Below are positions 51,384-58,767 of a stretch of DNA of 64,000 nt, one piece after another. Source of the stretch: Firm-04 sp045591925. Its GTDB lineage: Bacteria > Bacillota > Clostridia > Oscillospirales > Ruminococcaceae. Where the stretch lies: positions 62,001 to 126,000 of the forward strand of contig JAZNTW010000001.1 in assembly GCA_045591925.1 (NCBI GenBank). Direction: 5' to 3'. Position 1 is the first letter of the stretch; every line of letters starts with the position of its first letter. Both the position numbers and the translations under genes were made by a program. The notes below the pieces were generated by a model that was not told the DNA's origin, did no database searches, and saw only the letters and a list, made by a program, of their open reading frames with translations.

Positions 51384-52724
51384 TCACATATATTTTGCCA
51401 GTCGTTCACCGATTTTTCCCATTCGCTCATAGGTGATGAGGTGGCAGATGAAATCGGTGAATTTACCGTATTTGCGATAAAGCAGGTTGAAAATCAGGTA
51501 TGGTACACGCTGGGACTTGGTATCCGGCAGCCGCTTTATGATATTTTTGAGGCTGTATACCTCTTTGTAAACGCGCAGATAGCCTTGGTAGAGTTCGTCC
51601 TTGGTCATACGGCGTGGGCGAAATACAACGTGTGCGGTGTTGTAAAGCGAGAGATTGTACGAGGTAATCTGCCCGTCAGCGCGCATTCTGTCATAGAGCA
51701 CGGTGCCGGGGTAGGGCGTAAGAATATGCGAGGTGACGGTTTCGATGCGATTTTTCACGATCCATTTGATCGTCGCGTCAAAGGTTTCGGGCGTATCGTC
51801 ATCCAGTCCGAATACAAAGCTGCCGTTGATCATGATGCCTCGCTTGTGGATTTCACGGATCGCCTGTTCATATTCATCGGTGCTGTTCTGAACCTTATGG
51901 ACGTTTTTCACGGATGCCGGATTGATGCTCTCGAACCCGATAAACAGGCTTTGACAGCCGCTTTTCCGCATGAGATCGAGCAATGCGCCGTCCTTTGCGG
52001 CATTGATGGAGACAGCCGCCTGCCATTTGAGCTTCATGGGCAGAATTGCTTTGAGAAACTGCTTTGTCCATTGCGGATTGCCGGCGAAATTGTCGTCAAT
52101 GAACATGATATGTCTGTTTCCGGTTTGACGGATTTCACGCAGGACATCCGGAATCGGACGGTTGACGAAGTTGTGAGATTTGGCACTGTTATAGCAGAAG
52201 TCACAGCGGAACGGACAGCCGCGGCTCGTGTGAATCACGCTGGTATAGAGATATTTGCTGCGGTCGATCATGTCGTAGGCAGGAGAAACAATATCCTCAC
52301 CGCGCAGCTTGCCGTTACAGTGATAGATTTTTTTGAGACAACCGTTTTCCGCGTCCTGAACGATGTTTTTCCATGTTCCCTCAGCCGCGCCAACGCAGAG
52401 AACATCAAACGCATTTTCCGGTATAGTGTGATAGGCTGTTGTGATATGGATGCCGCCGGCAACCACAATGGAGCCGCGCTTGCGGAATGCCTTTGCGATT
52501 TTCATGGCACGGGTCAGGGTATCGACCGTCACGGAAATGCCGACAATATCGGGATGATCGTCATAGTGAATCGGCTCGATATTTTCGTTTTCCAGTACAA
52601 CACGGTGCTGCTCACGCAGAATGGCAGCGACTGTCAACAGACCCAGCGGCGGTGCCATATGGAGCTTTAAATCGGTGTCCATTGGCCGCTTAATCATTGC
52701 AGGTTGGATGAGCTTGATATACAT
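51384..52724 (-). CDS. B12-binding-domain radical SAM protein
   Basis: The protein has 446 residues. The N-terminal Rossmann-like part (about 1-135) matches B12-binding domains of this family (VGISVTVDTLTRAMKIAK, IVVAGGIHITTAYH) but lacks the DxHxxG motif, so cobalamin would bind base-off without a histidine ligand. The radical SAM cluster is Cys170, Cys174 and Cys177 (SRGCPFRCDFCYN). SAM-binding GFESINP and a HILTPYPGTVLY segment follow. Relatives modify lipids, sterol-like molecules, antibiotics or peptides. It is flanked by two integral membrane protein genes, hinting at a membrane-associated substrate. Confidence 0.9.
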   Translation of the reverse strand: MYIKLIQPAMIKRPMDTDLKLHMAPPLGLLTVAAILREQHRVVLENENIEPIHYDDHPDIVGISVTVDTLTRAMKIAKAFRKRGSIVVAGGIHITTAYHTIPENAFDVLCVGAAEGTWKNIVQDAENGCLKKIYHCNGKLRGEDIVSPAYDMIDRSKYLYTSVIHTSRGCPFRCDFCYNSAKSHNFVNRPIPDVLREIRQTGNRHIMFIDDNFAGNPQWTKQFLKAILPMKLKWQAAVSINAAKDGALLDLMRKSGCQSLFIGFESINPASVKNVHKVQNSTDEYEQAIREIHKRGIMINGSFVFGLDDDTPETFDATIKWIVKNRIETVTSHILTPYPGTVLYDRMRADGQITSYNLSLYNTAHVVFRPRRMTKDELYQGYLRVYKEVYSLKNIIKRLPDTKSQRVPYLIFNLLYRKYGKFTDFICHLITYERMGKIGERLAKYM

Positions 52725-52795
52725 GATGACGTCTCCCTTTCAGATTGTTCTTGTGGATTCTTATGATGACGATTTGGATTCGATAAACGATGTTT

Positions 52796-53005
52796 TTACT
52801 CGTTTTTGACGTATTCCAATACGTCGCCGGGCTGACAATCCAGCTCACGGCAAAGCGCTTCGAGTGTGGAGAAGCGAACCGCTTTGGCTTTATTATTTTT
52901 GAGGATCGAAAGATTTGCCGGTGTGATGTCTACGCGCTCTGCAAGCTCTCCGGCAGAGATTTTGCGCTTTGCCATCATCACATCGAGATTGACTATGATT
53001 GGCAT
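52796..53005 (-). CDS. Small XRE-family transcriptional regulator (second YozG-like)
   Basis: The protein has 69 residues, preceded by AAAGGAG. It is a bare helix-turn-helix (AERVDITPANLSILKNNKAK) ending in LCRELDCQPGDVLEYV, clearly a paralog of the protein at 26772. It starts 15 bases after the DUF2975 gene and stands 71 bases before the radical SAM gene, all on the same strand. It probably regulates the whole run. Confidence 0.9.
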   Translation of the reverse strand: MPIIVNLDVMMAKRKISAGELAERVDITPANLSILKNNKAKAVRFSTLEALCRELDCQPGDVLEYVKNE

Positions 53006-53020
53006 GATTCGCAGCTCCTT

Positions 53021-53473
53021 TCAGATTGTGTAGTCATTTTCTTCACGCAATGCGATTGCTGCTTCCAGCATATTTTTCATGACGCGCAGCAGCAGGCCGG
53101 CAAATGCCGCGATGAATGCAACGAAGAATGCAAGAAACCGCCAGAAGGTCAGTACGAGCCAGAGTACCGCCACACCGAAGCAGCACCATGCTATCATACG
53201 GAAACAGGCAGCGTTTTCGGTGACAAATACCTGCTTTTTTGCAAAGCGGTTGAGCAGTATCAAAAGCTGCCAGAGGGCGACAAGTGCGAGCAGCACGCTG
53301 AGATACAGCACGATGTTCATGACAACGTGGATTGGCTTTTCGCCGGAAATTGCATCATACCATTCTGTGATAATTGGGATGCAAAATAGTGAGACGCAGC
53401 CCAGAATGAGTGTTGCGATTGTGAGACAGCGCGAGAGGAAAAGAGATTTTTCGGAATTCCATTTGAGGTTCAT
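53021..53473 (-). CDS. DUF2975 membrane protein (second XRE partner)
   Basis: The protein has 150 residues with four hydrophobic segments (about 14-34, 48-72, 90-108 and 110-135); the loop LILLNRFAKKQVFVTENA is typical of DUF2975. GGAG lies 10 bases before the ATG at 53473. It is the first gene of the run, 33 bases from the predicted -10. See the first pair at 26999. Confidence 0.88.
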   Translation of the reverse strand: MNLKWNSEKSLFLSRCLTIATLILGCVSLFCIPIITEWYDAISGEKPIHVVMNIVLYLSVLLALVALWQLLILLNRFAKKQVFVTENAACFRMIAWCCFGVAVLWLVLTFWRFLAFFVAFIAAFAGLLLRVMKNMLEAAIALREENDYTI

Positions 53474-53505
53474 AGTTCACACGCTCCTTTTGTGTTGTTG
53501 GATTT

Positions 53506-53557
53506 AGTATAGCACATAAAATCTCGTTTGTCAATAGTTTTTTATCGAAAAACGATA
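53506..53557 (-). promoter_or_regulatory. Promoter and palindrome of the DUF2975-XRE-radical SAM operon
   Basis: Minus strand: TTGACA (53529-53534), 17 bases ending in TGTGC, TATACT (53506-53511). A palindrome TATCG-5-CGATA (53543-53557) lies 8 bases upstream of the -35, as at 27535-27551 for the first pair. Confidence 0.7.
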
Positions 53558-53596
53558 TATTTTTTTGAATATCAAAAAGAGAGGATGCTCTATCCA

Positions 53597-53989
53597 ATGA
53601 AAAGAAAGCTGATGCTGAAAAAAAATCAGCAGGTCGTTCTGCTGGTTCTGCTGCCATTTTTAGCGGCAGGCGGTCTGTTGCTTGCAAAAAATCTGTATAC
53701 GCTGCTTATGCTGCCTTGGATGCCGCCATGTATCCTGCGCACACTGACAGGCTTGAAATGCCCGTCCTGCGGCATGACGCACGCGGTTTATGCGCTTTGC
53801 AGATTGGATATTGCGGAAGCGGTTCGGCAGAATGCGCTGCTGGTATTTGGCGTTCTGCTGTTGATTCTGCGTTATTTGGAAGTGTGGTGCAAGGTGCTTG
53901 GGAAGCCCAAGCGGCTGATTCCGCGGCGCGCCGTATTCTGGATTATCATGGGAATCATCGGCGCAGCTTATTGTATTCTGCGAAATTAA
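53597..53989 (+). CDS. DUF2752 family membrane protein
   Basis: The protein has 130 residues when started at MKRKLMLKK; the ATG at 53585 is too close to the AGAGAGG. The family signature KCPSCGMTHAVYAL lies in the middle, between three hydrophobic helices. It is divergent from the DUF2975 operon and its stop abuts repeat copy 2. Function unknown; the paired Cys could bind metal. Confidence 0.85.
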   Translation: MKRKLMLKKNQQVVLLVLLPFLAAGGLLLAKNLYTLLMLPWMPPCILRTLTGLKCPSCGMTHAVYALCRLDIAEAVRQNALLVFGVLLLILRYLEVWCKVLGKPKRLIPRRAVFWIIMGIIGAAYCILRN

Positions 53990-54140
53990 GGAAACACCGC
54001 ACAAAGCCCGCCTTACGGCTTGGCAGAAATTCCTTGCGCAAATGCGAAAGGGACAACCTAAGAACGAGGGGAATCGTCGCTGCGCTCCGGTCTCCCCTCG
54101 CCCTGCGCATCTGTACCACCAGCTCTGTGCGATATAGCCT
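53988..54140. repeat. MITE-like intergenic repeat, copy 2
   Basis: Left end AAGGAAACACCGCACAAAG, then CCGCCTTACGGCTTGG as in copies 3 and 4; right end AGCTCTGTGCGATATAGCCT. The centre differs from the others and holds a strong hairpin CGAGGGGA...TCCCCTCG. The left end overlaps the stop codon of the DUF2752 gene by two bases. Confidence 0.65.
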
Positions 54141-54144
54141 AAAA

Positions 54145-54184
54145 AATCCGTGAAAGCAGCGAAATTACGTTGCTTTCACGGATT
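54145..54184 (-). terminator. Terminator of the ValRS-like gene
   Basis: AATCCGTGAAAGCA and TGCTTTCACGGATT form a 14-bp stem; on the minus strand a run of T follows. Confidence 0.9.
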
Positions 54185-54189
54185 GATTG

Positions 54190-56805
54190 TTATTGGCGAT
54201 TGTCGAACACATTTGCAATGCGCAGGAGCTTTTCACGCAGTACAGCGCGGCGTTCTCTTGTGGCGCGGACAATATCATCCGGTGCTTTCTGACAGAAATC
54301 CGACTGATCGAGCAGGTCTTGGAGTGGCTCCAGCTGCTTGCTCAATGCTTTTGCATCACTGTGCAGCAAAATTTGTCTCCACTCCTGAAGCATCGGCTGT
54401 TCAACCGGAATGGAAATATGTACGCGGTCTGTGATGACGTCTGCGACATTCCGGAACCGGCATTCCGATACAAATTCGATTTCCTTTGCGCCGGTCAGAT
54501 ACTCAAAGAACACACTGCTCGCGGAAAACAACTCGACGTCCAATGTATCAAAATAGAATTTGACGCGGACAGTTTGCGGAATGCGCAGAGCAGTCCGGCA
54601 TCGCTTGACAGCCCGAAGCGCGGTCAGTACATACGAGAAATCATCGGCGGTTTGACTGAAATCCAGCTCCTCCTGATAAACAGGATAATCCGTACAGGCG
54701 ATATCGCCCTCATATTCCGACAAAGCCTGCCAGATTTCCTCGGTGATAAATGGCATAAAGGGGTGCATCAGGCACAGGATGCCGCGTAGCACATAAACAA
54801 GAACCTGTGCAGCATCGCTTCTGCCGTCATAACCCGCGCGCAGACGAACACGCGCAAGCGGCAGATATTGCCGGCTGAATGTATGCCGGATGAATTGATC
54901 GAGCTTGCGTGCGGCACGGCTGAATAACCCGTTGTCGATGTCGGAATTGACGTCGCCGGTAAGCTGATTGAGGCGCGTAAGAATCCACTGTTCTTCAATA
55001 TGCAGAGCAGTTGGCAGGGCGGTATATTCGAAGGATGCAGGCAGATTGTCAAGTACAAAACGTGCGCAGTTCCAGAGCTTTTCGGTCAGGCGTTGTGCGG
55101 CCTCGACCTGCTGCTCGGAAAGTACGATATCGTTTCCGACAGAAGCAGCAGAGAGCAAGGCAAAGCGTGTTGCGTCTGCGCCATAATCCGAAATCAGTGC
55201 CATCGGGTCAAGCTCGTTCTGACGGTCGGCGGTTACTTTTTTGCCGGACCTGTCGCGCAGCAATCCATGCAGAATCACTTGCTTAAACGGAATCTCGTCC
55301 ATATGCCGCATCGAACCGGAAATCATGCCGGAGACAAACGGCGTTAGCAGGTCATCGCCTGTGATAATGGCATCGGTCGGGAAGAAATATTGCAAATCGT
55401 CGGTGCGATATGGGAATCCGAGGGTTGCAAAGGGCAGCAGTGCCGCTGCGAAACCGGATTTCAGCGTATCGGAATCCTGCCGCATCAAATTGCCGCATTG
55501 GGGGCAGCTTGCCTCCCGCTCTGCGGTGACGGCCATTTCGCCGCAGGAATCACAGTAAAATGCAGGAATCGGGATACCATGCCAATTTGGACGGGAAATC
55601 GGCTGGTCGTGCGCATCCTGAAAATACGCAAGACAGCGTTCGGAAGCATTTGCCGGCATAAATTGGATGCGTTCATCCTTGATTGCTTCGATAGCCGGTT
55701 CTGCCATTGCCGATGTGCGAAGAAGCCACTGCTTGCGAAGATGCGGCATGACTTCGGTTTGACAATTCCGACAGACGGATTTTCTCATTTGAATCGGCTC
55801 GGATTTCACAAGAAATCCGCCGCTTTTTAGGTCGCGCATAATGGCTTCACACGCCTGCTCCCATGGCATTCCGGCATATTCCGGAATGGTATCGGAAACG
55901 ACGGCATCCCCGGTCAGCAATTCCAAAATAGGCAAACGGCGCTGCTTCGCAATGGCGTAATCCTTGGTATCACAGGAGGGCGTAATGCGTGCAACACCGG
56001 TTCCGCTGTCCATAGACACCGTATCATCGGAGAGTACCGAAATTTTACGGTTAGTCAGTGGGACAAGAACTTTTTTTCCGATAATATTCTGATAGCGGAT
56101 GTCTTTTGGGTTGACGGCAACCGCAGCGTCTGCAAGAATTGTCTCCGGATGCGCAGTATTCAGGAACAAATAGCCGGAGCCGTCTGTAAACGGATAGCGC
56201 AGCTGCCAGTTTTCGCCGGTCTGTTCGGAATGGCAGATTTCGGTTTCGGGCAGTGCTTCCCGACACTTCGGACACCAATCCGCAATACAGACATCACGAT
56301 ACAGAAAACCGTCTTCATAAAGATTCACAAAGGCTTCCGTGGCGGCTTCGGTCATGGCGTCATCGGTTGTGTGCTGGAGACGTTCCCAGTCACAGGAGCA
56401 GCCGAGCTTCATCATCTGATGCAGATATGTCTTGGTATGCTGCATGGATATGGAGTGGATGCGCTCAAGAAATTCGGCTTTTCCGATTGTATGCTTTGAT
56501 TGATTTGCAAAATGGAGCGCATTGACGACCTCAGCTTCTGTGGATGGTGCAGCAGTATCGACAGAGGGTATCCAGAGCGCACTGCGCCCTGCCATCCGCT
56601 GTCGTCTGACGAGCAAATCCTGCACGGTCAGACTGAACGCTTGCCCCAGATGCAACGGCACTGCGGGATCCGGCGGCGGCAGTATCACGGTATACGGGAT
56701 TTTCATTGGGTCTGTCTCTGCCTGAAAGCAGTGATCTCTGATCCATTTCTGATAAATACGACCCTCGTAGGTGTTCGGTTCACAATGCTTGGCAAGTGTT
56801 CTCAT
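54190..56805 (-). CDS. Valyl-tRNA synthetase-like protein with degenerate catalytic motifs
   Basis: The protein has 871 residues; the start at 56805 follows GGAGG. It is colinear with bacterial ValRS: PPP motif (43-45), connective-peptide editing domain, Rossmann halves, anticodon domain (HPFMPFITEEIWQAL) and C-terminal arm (FCQKAPDDIVRATRER). But every signature is changed. HIGH-type HMGHA is HLGQA (52-56), GTDHAG is SVDTAA (81-86), TTRPET is TAHPET (217-222) and TPAHD is TPSCD (275-279). DVLDTWFSS is DTLKSGFAA, GFDIIFFW is GDDLLTPF, and KMSKS is KVTAD (523-527). Cys pairs CPKC, CRNC, CDSC and CPQC are kept. The ORF is intact over 2.6 kb, so it appears to be maintained. It is unlikely to charge tRNA-Val; tRNA or ligand binding is possible. 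Confidence 0.88.
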   Translation of the reverse strand: MRTLAKHCEPNTYEGRIYQKWIRDHCFQAETDPMKIPYTVILPPPDPAVPLHLGQAFSLTVQDLLVRRQRMAGRSALWIPSVDTAAPSTEAEVVNALHFANQSKHTIGKAEFLERIHSISMQHTKTYLHQMMKLGCSCDWERLQHTTDDAMTEAATEAFVNLYEDGFLYRDVCIADWCPKCREALPETEICHSEQTGENWQLRYPFTDGSGYLFLNTAHPETILADAAVAVNPKDIRYQNIIGKKVLVPLTNRKISVLSDDTVSMDSGTGVARITPSCDTKDYAIAKQRRLPILELLTGDAVVSDTIPEYAGMPWEQACEAIMRDLKSGGFLVKSEPIQMRKSVCRNCQTEVMPHLRKQWLLRTSAMAEPAIEAIKDERIQFMPANASERCLAYFQDAHDQPISRPNWHGIPIPAFYCDSCGEMAVTAEREASCPQCGNLMRQDSDTLKSGFAAALLPFATLGFPYRTDDLQYFFPTDAIITGDDLLTPFVSGMISGSMRHMDEIPFKQVILHGLLRDRSGKKVTADRQNELDPMALISDYGADATRFALLSAASVGNDIVLSEQQVEAAQRLTEKLWNCARFVLDNLPASFEYTALPTALHIEEQWILTRLNQLTGDVNSDIDNGLFSRAARKLDQFIRHTFSRQYLPLARVRLRAGYDGRSDAAQVLVYVLRGILCLMHPFMPFITEEIWQALSEYEGDIACTDYPVYQEELDFSQTADDFSYVLTALRAVKRCRTALRIPQTVRVKFYFDTLDVELFSASSVFFEYLTGAKEIEFVSECRFRNVADVITDRVHISIPVEQPMLQEWRQILLHSDAKALSKQLEPLQDLLDQSDFCQKAPDDIVRATRERRAVLREKLLRIANVFDNRQ

Positions 56806-56962
56806 GCTGATCCCTCCGATCTGATTCCGTGATATAATAAGCCCCGAACGCAAGCGAACCGCGTTCGGGGCGAATGGTCTGACGCTTTCTGCTTTGGGCA
56901 GACGGTCAAAGAATCGCAGCAGCCGACAGGGTTCCGGCTGTCAAAAAATCGTACAAATTAAC
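56806..56962 (-). promoter_or_regulatory. Structured leader with internal terminator-like hairpin
   Basis: The roughly 157-base leader contains, in transcript order, a stem AGCCG/CGGCT, a second region with GTCTG/CAGAC or alternative CTGC/GCAG pairing, and a GC-rich 11-bp stem GCCCCGAACGC/GCGTTCGGGGC (56841-56871) followed by TTATTATAT. The arrangement suggests transcription attenuation. The T-box core (AGGGTGGNACCGCG) is not present. Confidence 0.5.
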
Positions 56963-56968
56963 AATTTT

Positions 56969-56997
56969 ATTATATCAATCATTTTACGAATCGTCAA
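56969..56997 (-). promoter_or_regulatory. Promoter of the ValRS-like gene
   Basis: Minus strand: TTGACG, 17 bases ending in TGA, TATAAT. The opposite strand carries an unrelated promoter at 57061. Confidence 0.8.
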
Positions 56998-57060
56998 GTA
57001 TTTTGCGGATTTTCAGCGAAATGCACAATCTTTTGAATGTGTTTTGCAGCTTCAAAACAG

Positions 57061-57089
57061 TTGACAAAAATGCCGGATTGTGGTACTAT
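57061..57089 (+). promoter_or_regulatory. Promoter of the 54-residue membrane protein gene
   Basis: TTGACA, 17 bases ending in TGG, TACTAT. Confidence 0.75.
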
Positions 57090-57115
57090 GATAGCAGAAA
57101 GGAGCTTGAATAGCT

Positions 57116-57280
57116 ATGAATATATATGGACTGACTATGGCATCACTGCCGCTTGGAGATGATACACCGATTCTGCTTTATGCAATTCTCGGTATTGCTG
57201 CAGCCGGATTGGTTGCCGCGACTGCACTGATGAGCAAAAAAGCAAAGAAGGATGACGATAATCATACAGAGCAGCAGTAA
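57116..57280 (+). CDS. Small membrane protein resembling a sortase sorting signal
   Basis: The protein has 54 residues; AAAGGAG lies upstream of the ATG at 57116. It reads like an isolated cell-wall sorting signal: LPLGDDTP, a hydrophobic helix of about 20 residues (LLYAILGIAAAGLVAATALM), then a positively charged stop (SKKAKK) and an acidic tail. There is no classical LPXTG and no secretion signal, so it may simply be a single-pass small membrane protein. It has its own promoter, and a possible terminator at 57388-57427 downstream. Confidence 0.6.
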   Translation: MNIYGLTMASLPLGDDTPILLYAILGIAAAGLVAATALMSKKAKKDDDNHTEQQ

Positions 57281-57387
57281 TATGATGCAATGATAAAGGC
57301 GTACCCCGATTCGGCACGCGCTGCAAGGTTTGATCATTGACTTGGGCTTTTCATCATATGATCTCAGCTAATACGATTCAACATATC

Positions 57388-57427
57388 AGCCGTATTCGTA
57401 TCAGTGGATACGGCTTCCATTTTTTTG
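57388..57427 (+). terminator. Terminator upstream of the acetyltransferase gene
   Basis: AGCCGTATTC and GGATACGGCT form the stem, followed by TCCATTTTTTT. Confidence 0.8.
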
Positions 57428-57457
57428 ATATGTAAATTTTATCAAGGAGGCATCGTT

Positions 57458-57472
57458 ATGTGTGGTGTGTGA
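57458..57472 (+). CDS. Four-residue minicistron or gene remnant
   Basis: A perfect AAGGAGG (57444-57450) stands 7 bases before ATG TGT GGT GTG TGA, encoding only Met-Cys-Gly-Val. It lies just upstream of the acetyltransferase start at 57506. It may be a leader peptide, or the scar of a deleted gene. Confidence 0.35.
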   Translation: MCGV

Positions 57473-57505
57473 TCCGATTTTGAATACAATGATCGGAGGT
57501 ATAGT

Positions 57506-58003
57506 ATGAAAGATACAATCAGAATAATCCGGGAGAATGAATATTTTCTTTTGGATGATTTTATTTATGAGGCTATTTTTATTCCGGAAGGCGTAGCGCC
57601 GCCGCCAAAATCTATCATTCATCAGCCCGAAATGCAGGTGTATATCCGGAATTTTGGACAGGAAAAGGATGATATTTGCTTTGTTTCGGAGATGGACGGC
57701 AAGGTTGTCGGCGCGGTATGGGTGAGAGATATGCAGGATTATGGTCATATTGCGGATGGCGTGCCGTCATTTGCAATTTCTCTCTATCGGGAATATCGGA
57801 ATATGGGCATCGGCACAAGGCTCATGAAAACCATGCTGAATGAACTGAAACGCAGAGGGTATGAGAAAGCATCCCTCGCAGTGCAGAAAGCGAATTATGC
57901 AGTAAAAATGTATGAGAAAGTCGGCTTTGAAATTGTTGACGAAAATGACGAGGAATATATCATGGTCTGCGACTTGAAGCGCATATGTAATTGCGCAGAA
58001 TGA
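57506..58003 (+). CDS. GNAT-family N-acetyltransferase
   Basis: The protein has 165 residues, GGAGG before the ATG. The acetyl-CoA binding segment is REYRNMGIGTRLMKTMLNEL and the family ending YEKASLAVQKANYAVKMYEK with GFEIV is present. The substrate is unknown. It is a single-gene unit ending at a strong terminator (58033-58077). Confidence 0.9.
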   Translation: MKDTIRIIRENEYFLLDDFIYEAIFIPEGVAPPPKSIIHQPEMQVYIRNFGQEKDDICFVSEMDGKVVGAVWVRDMQDYGHIADGVPSFAISLYREYRNMGIGTRLMKTMLNELKRRGYEKASLAVQKANYAVKMYEKVGFEIVDENDEEYIMVCDLKRICNCAE

Positions 58004-58032
58004 CCGCTGCTGTAAATCAGAGCACGAAAAAG

Positions 58033-58077
58033 CACCTCCTATGGCATAAAACCCATAGGAGGTGTGTTGTTTTTTTT
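58033..58077 (+). terminator. Terminator of the acetyltransferase gene
   Basis: CACCTCCTATGG and CCATAGGAGGTG form a 12-bp stem followed by GTTGTTTTTTTT. Confidence 0.95.
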
Positions 58078-58230
58078 AAGACAACATCGTGCAAAATCCG
58101 CCTTACGGCTTGGCGGCACATCTACTTGCATATTTTCCGCCATCTTGCACAGAAATTCCTTGCTGGGCGTCATTTCTATACAATCTGACTGCGTATCTGC
58201 ACCACCAACTCTGTGCGGTATTGTCTTAAA
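58075..58230. repeat. MITE-like intergenic repeat, copy 3
   Basis: Left end TTTAAGACAACATCGTGCAA; right end TTGCACAGAG-type in the opposite direction (CTCTGTGCGGTATTGTCTTAAA, inverted). About 125 internal bases from TCCGCCTTACGGCTTGG to GTGCGGTATTG differ from copy 4 at a single position. The element starts inside the T tail of the preceding terminator. Confidence 0.85.
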
Positions 58231-58239
58231 TTATCCTGC

Positions 58240-58767
58240 CTAATCTGCGCCGAGCTGAAGCGCTGCCATATTGTTATCAATGGTATGCGCACGTGATGCC
58301 GGCGTATTCTTTTCGAGTGCCTTGCGGACAGTCTCAAGAGAGAAGATACCGGTTTCGTGGAGCAGCTTGCCAAGCAGAATGATATTTGCGCCCTTGGAAA
58401 GGTGATTGTCTTCCGAAAGCTGTGTTGCAGGGATATAGAATGTTTCAATATCCGTGCGATCGGTCTTTGCATCGACCATGGAGCAGTCAACGAAAGCCTT
58501 TCCACCCGGCTTGACATTGGGCATGAACGCATCGAAGGACGGACCATTCAGAACAACAAGCAGATCCGGCTCCAGCACCTGCGGAGAACCGATCGGCTCA
58601 TCGGAAATACAAACGGAGCAGTTGCACTTACCGCCGCGCATTTCCGGACCGTAGCTCGGCAGCCACGAAATTTCCTTGCCCTCAAAGAGCGCACAGTATG
58701 CGAGCAGCTTGCCGGCAAACAGGATACCCTGTCCGCCAAAGCCTGCGAGCAGAATTTCATAGGTCAT
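58240..58767 (-). CDS. 2-oxoacid:ferredoxin oxidoreductase gamma subunit
   Basis: The protein has 175 residues: LLAGFGGQGILFAGKLLAY at the N-terminus, SYGPEMRGGKCNCSVCIS, and LEPDLLVVLN, all characteristic of gamma subunits. It is the last of four genes, overlapping the beta subunit gene by 4 bases. The complex oxidatively decarboxylates a 2-oxoacid (branched-chain or 2-oxoglutarate) to an acyl-CoA and reduces ferredoxin. Confidence 0.93.
   Translation of the reverse strand: MTYEILLAGFGGQGILFAGKLLAYCALFEGKEISWLPSYGPEMRGGKCNCSVCISDEPIGSPQVLEPDLLVVLNGPSFDAFMPNVKPGGKAFVDCSMVDAKTDRTDIETFYIPATQLSEDNHLSKGANIILLGKLLHETGIFSLETVRKALEKNTPASRAHTIDNNMAALQLGAD

Noticed and set aside
50676..52670. 664-codon plus-strand open frame opposite the radical SAM and DUF4173 genes
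   Set aside because: It is a shadow of two well-supported minus-strand genes; no ribosome binding site and a Cys/Phe/Ile-rich composition with no motif.
56806..56962. T-box riboswitch in front of the ValRS-like gene
   Set aside because: The conserved T-box core and a specifier stem I were not found; only a generic structured leader with a terminal hairpin is supported.
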